Below the pieces are notes generated by a model. The model saw only the letters and a program-made list of their open reading frames with translations, was not told the origin of the DNA and did no database searches. Shown here piece by piece: positions 1 through 7,514 of a stretch of 14,589 nucleotides of DNA (positions within the stretch are counted from its first letter, which is position 1; each line of letters opens with the position of its first letter). The DNA is from an uncultured Bacilli bacterium (GTDB lineage Bacteria; Bacillota_I; Bacilli_A; RFN20; CAG-826), in NCBI GenBank assembly GCA_934133115.1, contig CAKPAV010000010.1:1-14589 (forward strand), in the 5' to 3' direction. Made by a program: the position numbers and the translations under genes.

Positions 1-2030
1 GTCACAAGTCCATTTTCATCCCAACTTGTAGCAACAGCAGGAGAAGAATAAGCATAAGGCCAATAACTATTAGCATCAGCGCTCTTAGAAATTGTATTAT
101 TTCCACCTTGAGTTAAAGTGAAGTCTTCGGCCTCTAATTCAATAGTTTCATCAATTACTTTTGTACTAGTTGGATATTCTAAACTTAAATAGTCTAAATG
201 TAATGTATCATTAGCTAAGCCTTCAAATACAATAGTATTTTCGCCTTCTTTTAAATTAACTTCACATAATGTAACTGTACGGAATAAGTTATATAAATAT
301 CTAACTTTATAATTATCGGAAATATAACCATAAGAATAAGGTAAGCCATGTGATACTTGATCTGGATCTAATAATGTATAAGTTTTTCCATCTTCATTTA
401 ACTTACCATCATTTCTTCCTTCGAATACAGCACTACTAACAATATCAACATTTTCATCATTAACTGATAATTTGATTTTTTGATTAGCAATAGTGTCATT
501 AGTAATGAACTTTGTTCCATCAATGCTTAAAGAAGAAGCGCGAATTGCTAATTTAGCTACTTGATCTTTAGTTGAGTTAACTTTAGCAATTACTTTATCA
601 CCAACACCCATATACTTAACAAAATCATGACCAGAAGCCCCATATATTCCGTTATAATTTAAGAAATCTTTTACTAATTCTTTTGAGCCACCACTATATT
701 CACTAACTTTAACTAGGCCACTAGAACTACTAGCTTTTACTAATTCACAGTCTTCAAATTCAATAACATCTTTATTGTTATATTTATCAAAATCTAATTC
801 CATATAGTCATATTGGCCAGATTGATTGCCGTTATTAGCGGTGAATTTAAATACATTATCACCTTTAACAATATTAACTTTACCAATATTAACTGATTGC
901 CAAGTTTGCATCATATAACGGCCATTTAAATCTAATTCAACATCATCCACTCCGTCGCCATCTATGTCTTTACCAACGATATTAACAGTATCATCTGCAA
1001 CTTCATCTTTTTTATTTAAAAAGCTTGCATAAGGAGAAATATTAAAATCTTCATCGTTGATTGTTAATTTAAAGGCATTAGCAAGATTTAACTTATCAAT
1101 AGAATAATTTTGTTTATTATGATTACTTGCCCCACGAATAATAATGTCAGCATATCCTTCATAATCTGAATGATAATTATATGTCATAGTACTATTACCA
1201 TCAAATCCCATAACAAAATCACCAGTAGGATTAATTAGTTTACCTAGAGAAGAAGTTTCTTCTGTTCCATAAGGAGAAGCAGCATATCTTCCGCCTAATT
1301 TAGCTAAATAATGACGTGTATTTTTATAAACTGATGTGTCTTTACTTGCGGCAAAAGCTGATCCACCTAAAGTAAAATCTTCAAATTCAACTTTTACATT
1401 ATCAGAGTTAATATTATTATCAAACAAATCACCATAAATAGAATTACTTAATGACTTTGATGATGTGTATAATTGATTAGAACTATCAACAATAAATGGT
1501 GATACATTAAGAATAGTATTTAATCCATCGCTAGGAATGTTAGTTAATGCTTTAACTAAGAAGTAATCGTAACTATTTTCATCATTAAATAAAGAAGACA
1601 TGTTTTCTTTATTATATGTTTTATTATTGATTATTACTGATTTAAATACGCGGTCCACTGTCGAAGAAAAATCATGAGTAGTAGCGCCATATCTATAATT
1701 AATATTAAATCCCATATCTAAGTAAGGAATAGTAGTGGCATTGTTATCATAATTATTAACACTAAATCCAGAAATAAATCTAGCGTTAAATGTTCCGTCT
1801 TCATTAGCAACATAATCTAAATAAGGTTTAGATACTTTGCTAGTTAAAGCACCACTAATATCAATAGAATCAGCGATTTGAGCGGTTTTATGAAGTAATA
1901 TGTATTGTTCATTATCTTTACCTTCATTACCAATAATAGGACTATAGTCTTTAGTAGAAATATAGCATACTCCACCTAATGCAAGAGCGGTTAAAGCGCT
2001 CATTAATATGTATTTACTAGTCTTTTTCAT
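1..2030 (-). CDS. Secreted or membrane-anchored protein with repeated CBM-like domains (3' end beyond window)
   Basis: The reading frame is open from an ATG at 2030 to the left edge, giving 676 visible residues; the C-terminus is missing. An N-terminal Lys-rich stretch and hydrophobic segment (about 7-24) form a signal peptide or signal anchor; there is no convincing lipobox. Residues 30-210 match nothing I recognise. Two beta-rich modules follow (about 213-414 and 422-620), and a third begins near 629. Each opens with a VEFEDF, IEFEDC or ELEAEDF motif and ends in a Y-D/L-D-Y-x-x-L-x-F/Y pattern, as in CBM6/CBM35-like domains. The first module carries DIDGDGVDD (355-363), a calcium-loop-like insert. 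The modules resemble those in the protein encoded at 5173-7398. The start lies 1 nt after the small peptide stop, with a G5 run at 2040-2044 as the only Shine-Dalgarno candidate, so translational coupling is likely. Likely role: surface glycan binding. A catalytic domain in the missing part cannot be excluded. Confidence 0.88.
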   Translation of the reverse strand, partial: MKKTSKYILMSALTALALGGVCYISTKDYSPIIGNEGKDNEQYILLHKTAQIADSIDISGALTSKVSKPYLDYVANEDGTFNARFISGFSVNNYDNNATTIPYLDMGFNINYRYGATTHDFSSTVDRVFKSVIINNKTYNKENMSSLFNDENSYDYFLVKALTNIPSDGLNTILNVSPFIVDSSNQLYTSSKSLSNSIYGDLFDNNINSDNVKVEFEDFTLGGSAFAASKDTSVYKNTRHYLAKLGGRYAASPYGTEETSSLGKLINPTGDFVMGFDGNSTMTYNYHSDYEGYADIIIRGASNHNKQNYSIDKLNLANAFKLTINDEDFNISPYASFLNKKDEVADDTVNIVGKDIDGDGVDDVELDLNGRYMMQTWQSVNIGKVNIVKGDNVFKFTANNGNQSGQYDYMELDFDKYNNKDVIEFEDCELVKASSSSGLVKVSEYSGGSKELVKDFLNYNGIYGASGHDFVKYMGVGDKVIAKVNSTKDQVAKLAIRASSLSIDGTKFITNDTIANQKIKLSVNDENVDIVSSAVFEGRNDGKLNEDGKTYTLLDPDQVSHGLPYSYGYISDNYKVRYLYNLFRTVTLCEVNLKEGENTIVFEGLANDTLHLDYLSLEYPTSTKVIDETIELEAEDFTLTQGGNNTISKSADANSYWPYAYSSPAVATSWDENGLV

Positions 2031-2031
2031 A

Positions 2032-2172
2032 TTATTTAGCCCCCGTTTCTAAGAAGTCATCGCCGCTCCAATCAGCGGTTTCTTCAACTCTAATGTCATT
2101 AGATGCCATCATCACATCTTCAATTTTAACCATGTCTACATTAATCTTCGGACTTTTGTAAATCTTTTTCAT
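2032..2172 (-). CDS. Small acidic 46-residue peptide embedded in the glycosidase/CBM operon
   Basis: This encodes 46 residues starting MKKIYKSPKINV and ending DDFLETGAK. I chose the ATG at 2172 because AAAGGAA (2188-2182) lies 9 nt upstream. The in-frame ATG at 2181 abuts that site, and a further upstream ATG at 2217 lacks one. The first 32 nt overlap the end of the GH3 gene, and the stop is 1 nt before the next ATG, so it is locked into the operon. The peptide has a basic N-terminus with a K-x-Y-x-x-P-x-I-x-V pattern, a central DVMMAS, and an acidic C-terminal half. It has no Cys, no hydrophobic leader and no membrane segment, so it is not an Agr-type or obvious lanthipeptide precursor. From memory, gut Bacteroidetes and Clostridia have many unnamed short proteins of the MKKxYxxPxxxV type with acidic tails; I cannot verify homology here. 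Function unknown. Confidence 0.72.
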   Translation of the reverse strand: MKKIYKSPKINVDMVKIEDVMMASNDIRVEETADWSGDDFLETGAK

Positions 2173-5161
2173 CTTTGTCATTTCCTTTCTTAATGAATCC
2201 TTGATATACAAATACAAAGGCTAAATCAACTAATAAGACATTTATACCTGCGACAGCAAATAACCAATATGATTTAGGTCTATTGACGCTAATGATTTTA
2301 TTTCCTGAACCAGTGTTATTTTCAGCATGGTTATAAATGTATTGTGTATTACATAATTGGAATAAAATGTTTTTACATGCTCTTCTAACTCGATTTGCTC
2401 TTAAAACATCTTTTGACCAATTTGAACCTAAGTTATGTGACATATTTTGGGCACCATTAAGCCATAAGTCATTGCCACTTGCTAAACCTTCCGCGGCATT
2501 ACCTGCTCCACCCATCCAGTCAGTAACAACAGAGCCATTAAATCCCCATTCATCTCTTAATATATTTGTTAATAAGCCATGATTTGCACCTGCCCAAACA
2601 CTACCAACACGGTTAAAGGCAGACATAATACCATTAGCTTTTCCTTTTTTAACAGCAATTTCAAATGGTCTTAAATAATTTTCACGAATATTTTGTTCCG
2701 TTGCCCAAGTGTATAAAGAACCACGTAATGTCTCAGTTTCATTTAAGGCAAAGTGTTTAATATAAGGAGCCATATTGCCTTCTAAAGCACCTAAGACAGT
2801 ATAAGCAGCTGAATATCCAGATAAAACAGGATCTTCACTATAATATTCATTATTTCTTCCACCAAATGGTGATCTTCTGATATTCGCACCAGGAGCGTAC
2901 CAACCATGTACGCCAGTAGCAGCGCCTTCCGCAGCAACTGTCTTACCATAGTCATAAGCTAATTTTTTATTCCAAGAGTTACCAATTAATCCCGCCATTG
3001 GGAACCAAGTCCATTTAGAAGTTTCTGTAACAGAAGCGTTAGATCTTGTTAATCCCATTGGACCATCATTATCTCTTAACCAAATCTTGCCTACTGATTC
3101 TGCTTCAGCGGTAGAGTATCCGCCCATTACTACTAATTTAATAGCATCTTCAGTTGTTAATTGGTCTAAGAATGTATCCCATAATGGATCATTATAATCA
3201 GCACCTAATTTTTCAAATAATTCTTTATTAATGCTTACTACATTACCATCAGGACTTTTAAGTTGACTTTCCGATAATTTATTACCTGATTTATCAGTGT
3301 ATAAATATAAATCATGATTTTCACCAAATTTAGGTAATTCGGTGAACTTTTCATTATCTTCACTTGTAATAGCGCCACTAGTGGTTTTTGCTTTAGCGGT
3401 GCTATTAGGGAAAGTATTTTTAAAATCTTTACGAGTTAAATAATTATATGTCTTTTCACCATTAATAGGATTACCATCAATAGGAATATTATTAGAACAT
3501 CCTTCATCAGTAAAACGATTTTTAACTTCATTTTTACTATTTGGATCTACTTCAAATTTAATTCCTTTAGCATCAACGTTATATTTAATTGTTAAATCTT
3601 CGCTTGGTGTTTCGTGAACATTCCTTAATAACTTTAGTTTATATTCGCCACCATCTAATTCATAACCTTTAAAACCATTTTCGTTTTTATCATAAGCATC
3701 GTAACTTGCCATATCATAAGCATCGATACTTAATGTAACAATCTCCGATTCTCCTGGTTTTAATAGTCCAGTCTTAGCGTAATCACCTAAATTAATAGAA
3801 GATTTTTCAATATCATTTAAATATGGTGCAGTGTAATATAATTCCACAACATCTTTACCAGCAGCAGTACCAGTATTAGTAACTTTAACATTGATTTCAA
3901 TTTTTGAGTCTTTAGTTAATGTGGAATTAGCACTAGGAGAAATTGCTTCTTTTCCCTCGATTGCTTCGATTTTCCAATCAAATGAGGTATAAGATAAACC
4001 ATAACCAAATGGATATTGGACAACACCATCATAGCCAGTTTTACCATTAGATTTTTTAGTATCACTATTAGAATAGCCATCCCAATATCCTTCTACATTT
4101 GCGGTCTCATACCATTTATAACCCATATAGATATCTTCTAAATAAACAATAGAATTAGTGCTAGCTTTTCTTCCAGCATTATAGAATGTTGGGTTTGTAG
4201 AATGATCAGTAACACAAGTCTCAGTAATTCTTCCACTAGGATTAACATCACCAGTTAATACCATTGGAATTACTTTAGCACCACTTTGTCCGGTTGCGCC
4301 AATATAATAGACATTATTAATCTTTGCGCTTTCGAAAGCGCCACATTCAATCATGTTTGTGCAGTTTAATAACACCGTCACATTAGAGAAGTTCTCACTA
4401 ACCATATTAAGAAGATCAAGTTCTTCATCTGTTAATGATAAATAGCCACGATCAACTCTTTTTGGAGAACCGCCTTTTTCGTTAACAATATAAGAATAAT
4501 CTTGAGGACAATCTTGTGCTTCACCAGATTGTCGAGAAATAACAATAATTGCAGAATCAGAATATTCTTTTGCATCTTCAAGTAATGTCTTTCCATTATC
4601 TAATATAGTATCATTATAAACATCAACTTTTGGTTCATAGTTAGTGTATAACTTATCATTACCACCTAATGATTCAGTAACGGCTTTTTTGGTGCACCAA
4701 GATTCATAGAAAGATTTTAAATTGCTGTTATATTCAATTTTTTTCTTTTTGTAAATGGCGTTATATTTATCAAATCCTTGGTATAAAAGTACTCTTTTAT
4801 TTTCTGGGATTCTAGATATACCCGAACCATATCCAGAAATTAAGAATCCGGCATCTGTAGAATTCCAGCCAAAGATGTTGACTTTGCGGTTTGCTTCCGG
4901 ATTATTTTCATCATAAGCAAATGGAGCACTACCGGAAGTATTTTTGAGCATGGTAATGCCTTCTTTCATGATTTCTGAAACAAAAGCATCGCCTTTTGCT
5001 AATACTTTTTCAGCTTCTGGAGTATATTCAATACCTGTGCCATTTAATCCTTCATCAATAAAACCATAGAATTGTTTTACTAATATATCGGAAGCAATAG
5101 CAACACCAAGACTTAAAACAACACCAACAGAATATAATATCTTTTTTGTTTTCTTTTTCAT
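2141..5161 (-). CDS. GH3 family beta-glycosidase, permuted domain order, membrane-anchored at both ends
   Basis: This 1006-residue enzyme hydrolyses beta-linked glycosides by family assignment; the substrate is unknown. The order is inverted relative to most GH3 enzymes. The GH3 C-terminal-type domain comes first (about 55-330, with SGEAQD at 212-217 and SGYGSG at 109-114), then an Fn3-like domain (about 420-515, ELYYTAPY), then the catalytic (alpha/beta)8-type domain (about 650-940). The latter shows RDNDGPMGL (696-704), GGRNNEYYSEDP (767-778), KHFALNETE (802-810) and GFNGSVVTDWMG. D881 in VVTDW is the expected nucleophile. Hydrophobic segments at about 9-27 and 966-990, the second followed by a charged tail, suggest both ends cross the membrane with the enzyme outside. 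I chose the ATG at 5161 because GAGG (5171-5168) lies 6 nt upstream; a GTG at 5173 is in frame but lacks its own site. It starts 11 nt after the upstream gene stop. Permuted GH3 enzymes are known from Ruminococcus and Butyrivibrio. Confidence 0.93.
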   Translation of the reverse strand: MKKKTKKILYSVGVVLSLGVAIASDILVKQFYGFIDEGLNGTGIEYTPEAEKVLAKGDAFVSEIMKEGITMLKNTSGSAPFAYDENNPEANRKVNIFGWNSTDAGFLISGYGSGISRIPENKRVLLYQGFDKYNAIYKKKKIEYNSNLKSFYESWCTKKAVTESLGGNDKLYTNYEPKVDVYNDTILDNGKTLLEDAKEYSDSAIIVISRQSGEAQDCPQDYSYIVNEKGGSPKRVDRGYLSLTDEELDLLNMVSENFSNVTVLLNCTNMIECGAFESAKINNVYYIGATGQSGAKVIPMVLTGDVNPSGRITETCVTDHSTNPTFYNAGRKASTNSIVYLEDIYMGYKWYETANVEGYWDGYSNSDTKKSNGKTGYDGVVQYPFGYGLSYTSFDWKIEAIEGKEAISPSANSTLTKDSKIEINVKVTNTGTAAGKDVVELYYTAPYLNDIEKSSINLGDYAKTGLLKPGESEIVTLSIDAYDMASYDAYDKNENGFKGYELDGGEYKLKLLRNVHETPSEDLTIKYNVDAKGIKFEVDPNSKNEVKNRFTDEGCSNNIPIDGNPINGEKTYNYLTRKDFKNTFPNSTAKAKTTSGAITSEDNEKFTELPKFGENHDLYLYTDKSGNKLSESQLKSPDGNVVSINKELFEKLGADYNDPLWDTFLDQLTTEDAIKLVVMGGYSTAEAESVGKIWLRDNDGPMGLTRSNASVTETSKWTWFPMAGLIGNSWNKKLAYDYGKTVAAEGAATGVHGWYAPGANIRRSPFGGRNNEYYSEDPVLSGYSAAYTVLGALEGNMAPYIKHFALNETETLRGSLYTWATEQNIRENYLRPFEIAVKKGKANGIMSAFNRVGSVWAGANHGLLTNILRDEWGFNGSVVTDWMGGAGNAAEGLASGNDLWLNGAQNMSHNLGSNWSKDVLRANRVRRACKNILFQLCNTQYIYNHAENNTGSGNKIISVNRPKSYWLFAVAGINVLLVDLAFVFVYQGFIKKGNDKDEKDLQKSED

Positions 5162-5172
5162 ATTGTACCTCA

Positions 5173-7398
5173 CTATTTACTAGTCTTAAAAGGAGTGAAA
5201 TCTAAACTTAATGAATCCCAGTGACCGGATGTAGATTCATTATTAGCAATGATTTCAATGGTGTTTTCACCTTTTTTAAGATTTATAGTTCCTAAATTAA
5301 CATCAGTCCATAATAAATATAAATAACGTGCATTGCAAGAAATGCCACCAGCAACCTCAGTTTTGTTTTGTGGATCTAAGGTAGTATCGGTGCGACCTCT
5401 AAATTTAGCATCTTGATTTAAAGAAGATGTTATATCAACACCATTAACTAATATTTTTACGGCTGTAGTTACATTTAATGGATTAGTGGTTAAATTATCT
5501 TTATCAACATCATTAGAAGCTCCACGTACATTTAAATTAGCTTTACCTCCGCCAGGTGCATTAATAGTCCATTTCATGGAAGCATTGCCACTATCACGTT
5601 GGTCAAAGTTATGAATAAATCCTGTACCGGAATATTTATATTCACCAGTGTAACCAGTATAAGCAACTTTATGGAACGCACCATAACTACAATTATCGCC
5701 ATTATCACCGACAATATAAGCATTATTAATTTCAATATCTTCGCATTCGGTAGCGATAGTATTAGGATTTAAATTTGAATCATAATCATCATCTGGATTT
5801 GGATCAATAGCGCCGCCACCATTCTTAAATGGTGTAAAGTCTAATTTTAAAGAATCCCAGTGTCCAGATTTACTGTCATTATTAGCTACAAGTTTAATTG
5901 TGTTATTTCCAGGTATTAAATCAATAGCGCCTAAATTTACTTCATTCCATAATAAGAACATATATCGTCCGTTGCATGATATTCCACCTGCAGTATTTGT
6001 TCTATTTTGTGGATCAGGAGTAGTATCTTTACGTCCTTTAAATGTCGCACTATTAGATAACGAATCAGTGATATCAACATTATTAACTAATACTTTAACT
6101 GCTTTCTTAACTAATAAGTCATTTGCGGTAAATGCAGAAGCATTAACGTCATTAGTGGCACCTCTAACGATTAAATTAGTTTTACCGCCACCAGGTGCAT
6201 TAATAGTCCATTCCATTGAAGCATCTCTACTGTAATCAAAATTATGAACAAATCCTTTTCCAGAGTATTTATATTCTCCAGTATATCTTAAGTATGCGGC
6301 AGCGTGGAATTCGCCATAACCACAATCAGTATCTTTAAAAGAAGAACCATTTTCCACTAAAGCAGAAGCCCCTGTAATAACAGTATCTTCACATTCAACT
6401 TCTAATGTATCTGGATTTAAATCAGGATTAGTTTCTCCTTTATCAATTCCACCTGTAACATTTATTTTAAAACTTAAAACTGGGAAGTTAGCGGAATAAG
6501 CACAAGTAATAGTGTGCTCACCATTAATAGCAAACTTTTGCCCTTGAATAAGTTTTCCTTCAACACTATCAAACCAACTTAAATTAGCAAGATTTTCTTT
6601 AATTTCATTGCCGTTTGTAATTTCAGCATTAAGTTTAACATTATTAAAATCAAATTCATCTTTATTGGCAACATAGTCAGTTTTAGTAGTAGAAGCACTA
6701 ACGCTTGTTGCTACAACGATATCAATCGCGGATGTTTTACCTTGTGAATAAGCAATGTCGACAGTTTTTTGATTTGCCGCGATTAAAGCACTTTCTGAGC
6801 TTAACTTAATAGTGTTATAAGAGTTTCCATCAATGTTTTGACCAAATTGATAAACTTTATTACCTTCCACTTCTCTACCACCTAATTCATATAAGACATG
6901 GAAGAACATATTAGATTTATCAAATTTAGTTCCGGCCTTTTGAATTACTGGACCACTAATAGGCTTTAGACCAACTGCGGTACCTATACCATCAACAGAA
7001 TCCACAACGCGAACATTTAAAGAAGTTTCAATCACATTACTTTCTTCTTCACTAGTTGATTCACTAGCGGTATAAGTAATTTTAATTTCTTCGGCCTTAT
7101 TAGCGTGATCAAAAGCATCATGCTTATCATAAGCCCAATCGGTAATTTCTTCTTCGCTACCATCATCAAAAAGAGCATTAATAGTCATACCTTTTGGATC
7201 AAATGTTTCCCCAACAAGATATATCATTCTTGATGGTTCAGTAGCTACATAAATTGATTCAACATTTTTCTTTGGTGTTTCTGGAGTGGAGACTGAAGGT
7301 TTATTAAATGTTAATATAGCACCAGTTCCAATTAAACCAACACCAATTGCACCTAGTATGCCAAATGTTAAACTAAAGACTAAGTTATTTTTTTTCAT
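5173..7398 (-). CDS. Membrane-anchored glycan-binding protein: Ig-like domains plus two CBM repeats
   Basis: This 741-residue protein is the first gene of the operon. A hydrophobic segment (about 8-30) is an N-terminal signal anchor or signal peptide. Residues 46-133 look like a bacterial Ig-like group 3 domain (YLVGETFDPKGM, ALFDDGS), and 134-315 contain one or two more beta-rich domains. Two tandem, closely related CBM6/CBM35-like modules follow (331-525 and 546-738), joined by a Pro/Asp-rich linker. Both contain ECED, TGEYKYSG, HNFD, WTINAPGGGK, VRGA, GGISCN-x-RY and SGHWDSL-x-LDFTPFK. No catalytic signature is visible, so binding of a glycan at the cell surface is the likely job. I chose the ATG at 7398 because AGAAAGGAAA lies just upstream; the GTG-like upstream extension to 7419 would cover the cre site. 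The stop is followed within 11 nt by the GH3 start, so the two are co-transcribed. Confidence 0.88.
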   Translation of the reverse strand: MKKNNLVFSLTFGILGAIGVGLIGTGAILTFNKPSVSTPETPKKNVESIYVATEPSRMIYLVGETFDPKGMTINALFDDGSEEEITDWAYDKHDAFDHANKAEEIKITYTASESTSEEESNVIETSLNVRVVDSVDGIGTAVGLKPISGPVIQKAGTKFDKSNMFFHVLYELGGREVEGNKVYQFGQNIDGNSYNTIKLSSESALIAANQKTVDIAYSQGKTSAIDIVVATSVSASTTKTDYVANKDEFDFNNVKLNAEITNGNEIKENLANLSWFDSVEGKLIQGQKFAINGEHTITCAYSANFPVLSFKINVTGGIDKGETNPDLNPDTLEVECEDTVITGASALVENGSSFKDTDCGYGEFHAAAYLRYTGEYKYSGKGFVHNFDYSRDASMEWTINAPGGGKTNLIVRGATNDVNASAFTANDLLVKKAVKVLVNNVDITDSLSNSATFKGRKDTTPDPQNRTNTAGGISCNGRYMFLLWNEVNLGAIDLIPGNNTIKLVANNDSKSGHWDSLKLDFTPFKNGGGAIDPNPDDDYDSNLNPNTIATECEDIEINNAYIVGDNGDNCSYGAFHKVAYTGYTGEYKYSGTGFIHNFDQRDSGNASMKWTINAPGGGKANLNVRGASNDVDKDNLTTNPLNVTTAVKILVNGVDITSSLNQDAKFRGRTDTTLDPQNKTEVAGGISCNARYLYLLWTDVNLGTINLKKGENTIEIIANNESTSGHWDSLSLDFTPFKTSK
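5185..5763 (-). repeat. CBM-like module, copy 2 (C-terminal)
   Basis: This encodes residues 546-738 of the first operon protein. It aligns along its whole length with the preceding module at 5824-6408, sharing the ECED start, TGEYKYSG, WTINAPGGGK and the SGHWDSL end. It is an internal tandem duplication. Confidence 0.85.
5824..6408 (-). repeat. CBM-like module, copy 1
   Basis: This encodes residues 331-525 of the first operon protein. It is separated from copy 2 by a linker of about 20 residues rich in Asp, Asn and Pro. The clearest differences are in the approach to the HNFD motif and in the loop before GGISCN. Confidence 0.85.
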
Positions 7399-7417
7399 AA
7401 GTTTCCTTTCTAAGCGC

Positions 7418-7433
7418 ATGAAAACGCTTTCTT
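7418..7433. promoter_or_regulatory. cre site (CcpA operator) in the CBM/GH3 operon leader
   Basis: The plus strand reads ATGAAAACGCTTTCTT, which matches the consensus WTGNAANCGNWNNCWW at every position. It would lie at about +6 to +21 relative to the predicted start site, a typical position for catabolite repression. It also sits inside an AAGCG...CGCTT inverted repeat. CcpA itself is not encoded in the window. Confidence 0.72.
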
Positions 7434-7445
7434 TGTCGCTATGAT

Positions 7446-7473
7446 ATTATCATACAAAAAGAAGTCTAATCAA
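7446..7473 (-). promoter_or_regulatory. Predicted promoter of the CBM/GH3 operon
   Basis: On the minus strand TTGATT (7473-7468) is followed after 16 nt by GATAAT (7451-7446), placing the start near 7439. The -10 lies inside a 13-bp palindrome, ATGATATTATCAT (7441-7453). The -35 is weak (4 of 6), which suits a promoter that needs an activator. Confidence 0.5.
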
Positions 7474-7512
7474 TTTTAGACCCTTAACTGTTAATTTTAG
7501 TTCGTGAACTAC
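7471..7512 (-). promoter_or_regulatory. Tandem 21-bp repeat: putative LytTR (AgrA-like) binding site
   Basis: Read on the minus strand, two adjacent 21-bp units share 14 of 21 positions, including an invariant GTT and CTAAAATT. The 9-bp boxes are GTAGTTCAC (7512-7504) and ACAGTTAAG (7491-7483), exactly 21 bp apart. LytTR regulators bind such 9-bp direct repeats with 12-13 bp spacers, and ACAGTTAAG is, from memory, the S. aureus AgrA box. The repeats end at the -35 (about -40 to -73), an activator position. A TAGTTC-GT-GAACTA inverted repeat (7498-7511) overlaps the distal box. Confidence 0.68.
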
Positions 7513-7514
7513 AT

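Noticed and set aside
2173..2217. A longer 61-residue version of the small peptide starting at 2217
   Set aside because: The start at 2217 has no Shine-Dalgarno, and the extra residues repeat the coding region of the GH3 C-terminus in another frame. AAAGGAA is ideally placed for the ATG at 2172.
2337..2582. Opposite-strand frames inside GH3, CBM, kinase and methyltransferase genes
   Set aside because: They lie antisense to genes with clear domain evidence, have no recognisable motifs and no good start signals.
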